Shown here: positions 58,668 to 64,000 of the stretch, one piece after another
Numbering within the stretch: position 1 is the stretch's first letter
Layout: every line of letters starts with the position of its first letter
DNA from: Chromera velia
Lineage: Eukaryota > Sar > Chromeraceae
NCBI GenBank assembly: GCA_018398765.1
Contig: JAHBMJ010003907.1
Coordinates: 8,925-72,924 of the forward strand
Reading direction: 5' to 3'
DNA: 64,000 nucleotides
Program-made: the position numbers and the translations under genes
Notes under the pieces: model-generated
Told to the model about the DNA's origin: nothing
Database searches by the model: none
Seen by the model: the letters and a program-made list of their open reading frames with translations, nothing else

Positions 58668-61600
58668 CTACGGAGCACCTGTTGCTGCTTCCTTTGCTTG
58701 AGCCCTTCTGGGCGACACTCTCCGACTCCCTCCCCCGGCTGCAGCTGCCGCCGCCGCGTCTCCAACCGCTTCAGCCCCATCGGGAATCTGGTCCAACGTT
58801 AGGGACAGGGAGCGGGACGGCCGGGTAGCCTGTGGGGCGGTGGGGGAGTTCTGCCGCTGTGCGAGGGAAGCAAGCTCGGTCTGGGCTCGCTGGTGCTCAT
58901 CTATCTTTCTAGTGTGCGGATGGTGTGGAATCTGCTTTTCGGGACCGTCGTACATTTCGACTCTCTCTGCCTGAGGAGAGAGCACCTGCTCCTGCTGCTG
59001 GTGGTTGTTGGTGGGTTCAACGGAATTTTGGATCGACTCGGCAAATCCTCCTCCTTCTGCCTGCTCGCTTGCAGCCTGTGAAGGGAATCGGCTGATGGAA
59101 TCCTGCTGTTCTTCTAGGGAAGAAGACGCTACCTGCTGCAGCTGGGTCTGAGTCTGTGTTTGAGATTGTTGGGGAGGTGCATGCTGTCTGGGTCTGACTG
59201 GCTGTCTCCCCCTTTTATACCGCGGCTCCTGGTTGAGCTCTTTCGGTACAACCTCGGGAAGCTGGGCCGGACCCCGCGATCGCATGCTTCTGGAGGGGCG
59301 GGGAGCGGCAGGGCCCGGGGGGGCCCCGGCACCTTCAACCGCTCCCGTAGGGGGCCCTGAGGGAAGTCGGTGAGCATTCATGGGCCCTGGCGGCTGATGG
59401 TTGTTCAGTTGAGATGGATCTGTCTGAGGGGGGGGATCTTCGATTAGGGGCCCTTGTCCGTCTTCTGCCTCAGGCTCCTCATGTGAGAAGGAAAGAGAAA
59501 GAGGGCCCCCTACCCCCTCTCTGCTTCTGTCCGGACTCGCACGTTCTTCATCTGCCCCCACAGGGGAGGGTCTGATCAACGGATTGTCTGCCAACGCTGC
59601 GGCTGCATTCACAGATCCCCCTGCAGGACCTCCATTCACACCCCCATCGATACGGCCACCCACACCCACCGACTGTGCTTGAGGATGAATGAAACCATTG
59701 CTGGAGGAGGAGGAAGAGGAGGAGGAGGACGCACTCGTCGGACCGAGGGGGAAGCCTGGACTCTGACTCTGCTGGCTGTGACGGGGCGACACGCGACGGG
59801 GGGCACCTGAGGCTCCTCCTCCCCCTCCCCGGACACCCCCTGCTTGTGCTTGTGGCTGCTGTTGGAATTTTCGTATATGTTCGAGAGCAGCGGCCTTGCG
59901 CACCTCTTGGGGAGAGAGGCTTTTGCCCGCACCTCCAGGAAACCGCAGAGGGGGGGGCCCTGCTGGAGGCCTGTGGAGGGCCCCGAGAGGCCCCGCACCT
60001 GCAGAGACAGAAAGACCCTGCAGAGGCACAGGTTGGCCCCCTGCTCCTGCGGCAGTCTCTCCATCAATTGGGATCAGAGAGGGCCCACTAAGAGGCAGAA
60101 GGGCCCCGGCCCCCCCACCAGGAACAACCGGGTACTCTTCCTCCTCTTTCACCCATGCACCCCTCCCCCGGCCCTTCTCTCCTTTCTCAGTTGTGTCGGC
60201 AGACTGGATCCGTGAGGGTCTCTGTCGGTGCGGGTGTGCGGGGGGGCGGTTGAATTGTTGTTGGATGGTCGAGCCCGACACTGACGCAGACACGGCAGCG
60301 CTGGGGGAGGCGGAGGGCATCAGAGAACCACCGGAACCGTCCGCAAGCTGTTGCCGCCTGCCCCGTAGGGTTACGGTTAACCCAGAGGGAGGCAACCCAC
60401 CCTCAGCACCCTCACTCTTTGCCTGAGCAACTTGTCTGGCTGCAGCGGCTGCTGCGGCAACTGTGTCCGCTGCTGCGGCTGCTTTGTTTGCCTGATGAAT
60501 GTGGGCATCCTGCACTATGGCATACTCAGGCGTGAGCCTGACATCCCAGGTTGACAAAATCGGATCGTCTGGGGGGTCTCCGGTCGTGTTGGCAGACTGC
60601 GGCTCTTCTCCCCCCCCCCCAGTGTGCGCATATGCTGCTGAGGAAGCAAAGGGGGGGGTTGTTCGTGTGCGCGACCTCGAGAGGACTCGCATGGCTCTGG
60701 AAAAGTCGCAGAGACGGCGCAACTCAAGGGCCCCGGCATCCAACCGGGTGGCCCCTCTGGGCATATCATCTGAGAACAGCGTGGGGGCAAAGGCACTACT
60801 AGCAAGGACCCCCGACTCGGGTCTGGCTCTGGCAAAGTCACAGAGGGATAGACCGGGGAGCCCCGCGTCGTCCAGAGGGGCTCTGGCGGTGTCGGCAAAA
60901 AGAGGAAACGGTAAGAAGGGATCTTCAGCCAAGCGGGCGACAAGCGACGCTCGTCCCCCATCACTAGGGTGCCCCTGTGAAACAATACCACCGTGTGTGT
61001 GGGTGTCGGGAAGACTGAGAGGAGGCGGTCCCGGCCACCGCACCGCGCGGTTGCCCACCGGCTCCCCCTCAGCTGTGACTTCGCATGCAGTGGCAGTGAC
61101 CACGGGGGACCGCAGAGGCCCTCCCTCCCCGCTCATGGAGAAGACTTTCTGAAGAACCGACTCAGCACTCAACTCACCCTTCCCCTTCCCCTTCGTCTCC
61201 TTTTCCTCCCCCCCTGCGTCATCATGAGGAACCAAGAAGGCCTCATCAGGCCCCCTACTTACCCCCCCCTGTAATTGACGCACGACCGACGCCACCGCCG
61301 CCCTTCTCTCTGCTGCCTGATCATTATACGAAGAAGAAGAAGAAGAAGAAGCAGAGGGGGACGAAGAGACTGCAGAGGCAGATGGAAAGGAAAGAAACCC
61401 ATTCCCCCCCATGTTCTTCACATCTTCAATCGCCCCACTCTCACTCCGTTCTTTCCCCTCACCCCACACGCCTGGTGGCAGCCTGGAAACTATTTCCAAC
61501 GACTCCAACAGAGACTTCAATGCCTTGGGGGGGTGCCGCTCCATCCCCCCCCCTGCAGGTTCTGCACTGCTCGGTTTTGTATCACAGAGCTCGGCAATGG

Positions 61601-62288
61601 CGGAAGCCGCAGGGGCCGCAAACGAAGAAGAGAGAGAGGCAGAAGGTGCAAGAATGGGAATGAAACAAGAGGTGCTCAGAGCCGCAAGCGCTTCCGCAGC
61701 ATCCCTCTTTTGTCGAGATGTGATGAATTTACGAGCGGGGGAGGGCGGTGGAGACAGAGACAGGGAAGATGATGCCTCAACAGCAGCAAGAACTAAGGTC
61801 TTGCCATCTCCTGCGTCGAGCAAAGCTCCTTCGGCCCCCCCAATTTGCTGCTGCCTTCTTCTTTTCGGTGCAGGGCTTTGCACTCTGTCCTTTCCCTCCC
61901 TCTCATTACGCGCAGCCTCTGCTGCCATCTCTTCAGGAGAAGGGAGAAGGTAACCTTTAAAAGTGCACCGTGCCCCGTTGCCCCATACACTCGCAGCGAC
62001 ACCCTCCCCCCCACACCCCGCTGGATAATTCTGCTGACTTCCATCAGCAGAAGAAGACAAATGTCCTCTCCTCTCTATGGATGAGGAGGAAGAAAGAGCA
62101 GCCCTTGCCTCTGCCTCCTCCTCCCCCTCGAGGAGAAAAGGCGACGGCGGGATCAAGGGGGCGCCTGGCGGTCGCACCGCCTCTGGATGTTTCAGGAGGG
62201 AACGAAGTAACAGGGGTGTCGTCACTGTCAGACTGTGTTGAGATATCCACACACTCTTCAGCTTTGCGTCGATGTCCTTTTTTGTCTT
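58668..62288 (-). CDS. Large disordered protein, 3'-terminal exon
   Basis: A terminal exon of 1207 codons, entered through an acceptor (ATGTGCAG) with first base 62288, phase 0, reading KTKKDIDAKLKSVWISQHSL. The upstream exon or exons were not found. The first 60 residues look folded (VWISQHSLTVTTPLLLRSLLKHPEA). The rest is Ser/Ala/Pro/Gly/Gln-rich and probably disordered. It contains a basic KRRRQQQ stretch, one possibly folded patch (ILSTWDVRLTPEYAIVQDAHI), poly-Ala runs, and two related RRVSPR motifs near the C terminus (APRRVSPRHSQ and GSRRVSPRRAQ). Basic SP-type motifs suggest a nuclear protein, but this is only an inference. No family was recognised. Confidence 0.7.
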   Translation of the reverse strand, partial: KTKKDIDAKLKSVWISQHSLTVTTPLLLRSLLKHPEAVRPPGAPLIPPSPFLLEGEEEAEARAALSSSSSIERRGHLSSSADGSQQNYPAGCGGEGVAASVWGNGARCTFKGYLLPSPEEMAAEAARNEREGKDRVQSPAPKRRRQQQIGGAEGALLDAGDGKTLVLAAVEASSSLSLSPPPSPARKFITSRQKRDAAEALAALSTSCFIPILAPSASLSSSFAAPAASAIAELCDTKPSSAEPAGGGMERHPPKALKSLLESLEIVSRLPPGVWGEGKERSESGAIEDVKNMGGNGFLSFPSASAVSSSPSASSSSSSSYNDQAAERRAAVASVVRQLQGGVSRGPDEAFLVPHDDAGGEEKETKGKGKGELSAESVLQKVFSMSGEGGPLRSPVVTATACEVTAEGEPVGNRAVRWPGPPPLSLPDTHTHGGIVSQGHPSDGGRASLVARLAEDPFLPFPLFADTARAPLDDAGLPGLSLCDFARARPESGVLASSAFAPTLFSDDMPRGATRLDAGALELRRLCDFSRAMRVLSRSRTRTTPPFASSAAYAHTGGGGEEPQSANTTGDPPDDPILSTWDVRLTPEYAIVQDAHIHQANKAAAAADTVAAAAAAARQVAQAKSEGAEGGLPPSGLTVTLRGRRQQLADGSGGSLMPSASPSAAVSASVSGSTIQQQFNRPPAHPHRQRPSRIQSADTTEKGEKGRGRGAWVKEEEEYPVVPGGGAGALLPLSGPSLIPIDGETAAGAGGQPVPLQGLSVSAGAGPLGALHRPPAGPPPLRFPGGAGKSLSPQEVRKAAALEHIRKFQQQPQAQAGGVRGGGGGASGAPRRVSPRHSQQSQSPGFPLGPTSASSSSSSSSSSNGFIHPQAQSVGVGGRIDGGVNGGPAGGSVNAAAALADNPLIRPSPVGADEERASPDRSREGVGGPLSLSFSHEEPEAEDGQGPLIEDPPPQTDPSQLNNHQPPGPMNAHRLPSGPPTGAVEGAGAPPGPAAPRPSRSMRSRGPAQLPEVVPKELNQEPRYKRGRQPVRPRQHAPPQQSQTQTQTQLQQVASSSLEEQQDSISRFPSQAASEQAEGGGFAESIQNSVEPTNNHQQQEQVLSPQAERVEMYDGPEKQIPHHPHTRKIDEHQRAQTELASLAQRQNSPTAPQATRPSRSLSLTLDQIPDGAEAVGDAAAAAAAGGGSRRVSPRRAQAKEAATGAP

Positions 62289-62733
62289 CTGCACATACAT
62301 ACATAGAGCCACAGAGACGCAAGAAAAGAAGGGAGGCAGTCCACCGAGTGAGCAAAGAAACCACAACGTGGGCGAGACCACATGGAGGAAAACACGTATG
62401 TATTTCTCTGCTATCACGACTTGCACTTGCAGACGAAACGTAGCCAAGTCGAAACCATCAGTCTCCTGACAGCACATTCTGTGAATAATTTGGACAGAGT
62501 TGTCTGTGTCACGACATGCACCGACTAAAGGAACACTCCGCAATCTTTATCGAAAAGGGAGAAAGACAAGGAGGGAGAAAAGAGCAGGTCCCCAAACCAG
62601 AATGGGCCCACTTCTCTCCCCTCTCTGTTTGTATCTCCAATTCTCAGGAGCCAACCTAAATAAATAAATAAATAAAAAAAGAAAGAAAGAAAGAAAAGAA
62701 AGAAAGAAAGAAAGGAAGGAAGGACGGAAGAAA

Positions 62734-62775
<42 letters not shown>

Positions 62776-63276
62776 AAAAAAAAGAGCGAGTGAGAGCACC
62801 GACGGACCCGATACTGTTTCACACCGTTGCGGAGCAGCTGTAGAGGCGACTGAATGTGCCCAGCACGCCAATGCTGTTCCGGCCTGCAGAAAAGTCCTTG
62901 CAACCACGCACACACACTTTGTGTTGTTTTTTTCTGTCTCGTGCATCTGTTACAACTGCAATCCATCCATGAGCAGAGGACAATGATGGCAAGAAAGAAG
63001 AAAGAATCATAGAGCGTCTTCCTCATTTTGTTGGACTTGTCGAAGTAGACGTGAAAAAAAAAAGAACAAACGCCCTTTCTGGTTGTTACTCTCGTATAGA
63101 CAAGATGGGGAGTGGCATCCCTTCCGAAGGGAAGATCGGTGGCTACATCTCCCTCCCACCAAATGGCTGACTGACCGACCGAAAATAATCCCAGTCCAGA
63201 GTCACCCTGTCAAACACGCGGGCCCTGAATAGCATAGAATAGAATAGAGAGATAAATAGAAAGAAAGAAAGAAAAC

Positions 63277-63308
<32 letters not shown>

Positions 63309-64000
63309 CAGCAAGTCGACAGATAATACACGGAGAAAGAAGACTTGTCTTTCTCTCTTTAGCACCAAAAGCTGCCAGATCGATCATTTTGCAGAACAGG
63401 AGCACTTCACGGCACAAGCAAGTAGGTATCGACTTTCTTTCTTTCACCGCATGTCTTCCCTGACCTGCAGCAGAGCTCAAAGAAAATGTTTGCCTGCCCA
63501 AAGTCCTCTACGCACACAGACACAGACACAAGGAGTCCTGACGGCACCCCCTGGTTCCTTCCTTCTCACCAACACTAAGGCTGAGCAACTTACTCACTCA
63601 CTCACTCACTGAATTCCTTACCCCCTTGGCTTACAGACTCGCATTCCCACCTTCTGCATTTGCTTTGAGGGAAGCAGGCCGTCTCCTCGTTGTGGAAGGG
63701 CAGACTCACGTACACATTCTTCTGCAGGAAGCAAGAAAGAAAGCAAGCAAGCAAGGAAGCAAGGGAAGAAGGAAGGAATATCTCTCGACAGACACGAAGC
63801 ACAAAGATGAGCAAGGGGGGAAAGTTGAGTTAGTGCCTTGAAGTGACCGAGCCGAGCACTTATATGCACATAAAAACGATGAACGAACTTGCATCTGCCA
63901 GCCGAACAAAAAAAGGAGCAATAGAACAACGGGGCTGCATGGGAATATGCGTACAGAACCAAACACAGGCGGGGCGAAAAAAAGGAAGAAAACCCTTCCC
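62289..64000. other. Upstream or intronic region, simple-repeat-rich
   Basis: It should contain 5' exons or the promoter of the minus-strand gene that ends at 58668. Candidate minus-strand acceptors (CTGCA on the plus strand) occur near 62884, 63466 and 63723, but I could not link any exon in phase. It contains (AAAG)n runs at 62679-62785 and 63259-63309 and an (ACTC)n run at 63590-63612. Confidence 0.6.
62679..62785. repeat. (GAAA)n/(GGAA)n microsatellite
   Basis: Interrupted tetranucleotide purine run. A second, (AAAG)n, lies at 63259-63309. They create artificial Phe/Ser/Leu-rich frames on the minus strand. Confidence 0.95.

Noticed and set aside
62547-63331. Minus-strand Phe/Leu/Ser membrane-like proteins
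   Set aside because: Translations of AAAG/GAAA microsatellites; hydrophobicity is an artefact.
63602-63814. Possible 5' exon near the CTGCA at 63723 for the minus-strand gene
   Set aside because: The acceptor looks plausible, but no donor and phase could be joined to the exon at 62288.

Overview
This is a gene-bearing window from a nuclear eukaryotic genome. Genes are split by GT-AG introns of roughly 50 to 550 bases, usually ending in a pyrimidine tract plus TGCAG. Proteins are large and rich in acidic, serine and proline low-complexity sequence, and introns and spacers are full of simple repeats. A four-domain-type calcium channel, an Mpe1/RBBP6 factor, a starch-binding (CBM20) protein and abundant decayed retroelements suggest an alveolate alga. 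A chromerid such as Chromera velia is my best guess; this is an inference, not a match I could check. Layout: 317-11076 (+) is most of a voltage-gated Ca2+ channel alpha subunit, with domains II-IV, a GPHH-like region, an IQ-like motif and a long acidic tail; domain I should lie upstream of the window. 11077-13877 is a repeat-rich spacer with an assembly gap and a Ty1/copia fossil. 13878-16042 (-) is a complete 3-exon MFS transporter. It is divergent from 16875-29926 (+), a complete 6-exon gene for a protein of about 3658 residues with three C2HC zinc fingers. 29927-37437 is spacer holding a decayed retroelement tail and a 3.1-kb element with 255-bp direct terminal repeats. 37438-41013 (-) is an RBBP6/Mpe1-type pre-mRNA 3'-end processing factor, divergent from 41783-43190 (+), a 7-exon secreted protein of 274 residues. 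44383-47707 (+) is a 3-exon secreted protein of 791 residues. 50769-52406 (-) joins a CBM20-like domain to eight tandem 18-residue Cys/His repeats. 52407-58667 is a transposon-dense spacer with a 5'-truncated LINE and a MITE-like family. 58668-62288 (-) is the 3' exon of a large disordered protein. The rest to 64000 is simple-repeat-rich and unassigned. The exon models of six genes (channel, MFS, zinc-finger giant, RBBP6, and both secreted proteins) were built by matching splice phase at every junction. Each sums to a whole number of codons, which is the strongest support for them. The genes do not form an obvious pathway. No RNA genes, CRISPR arrays or bacterial-type operons were seen.
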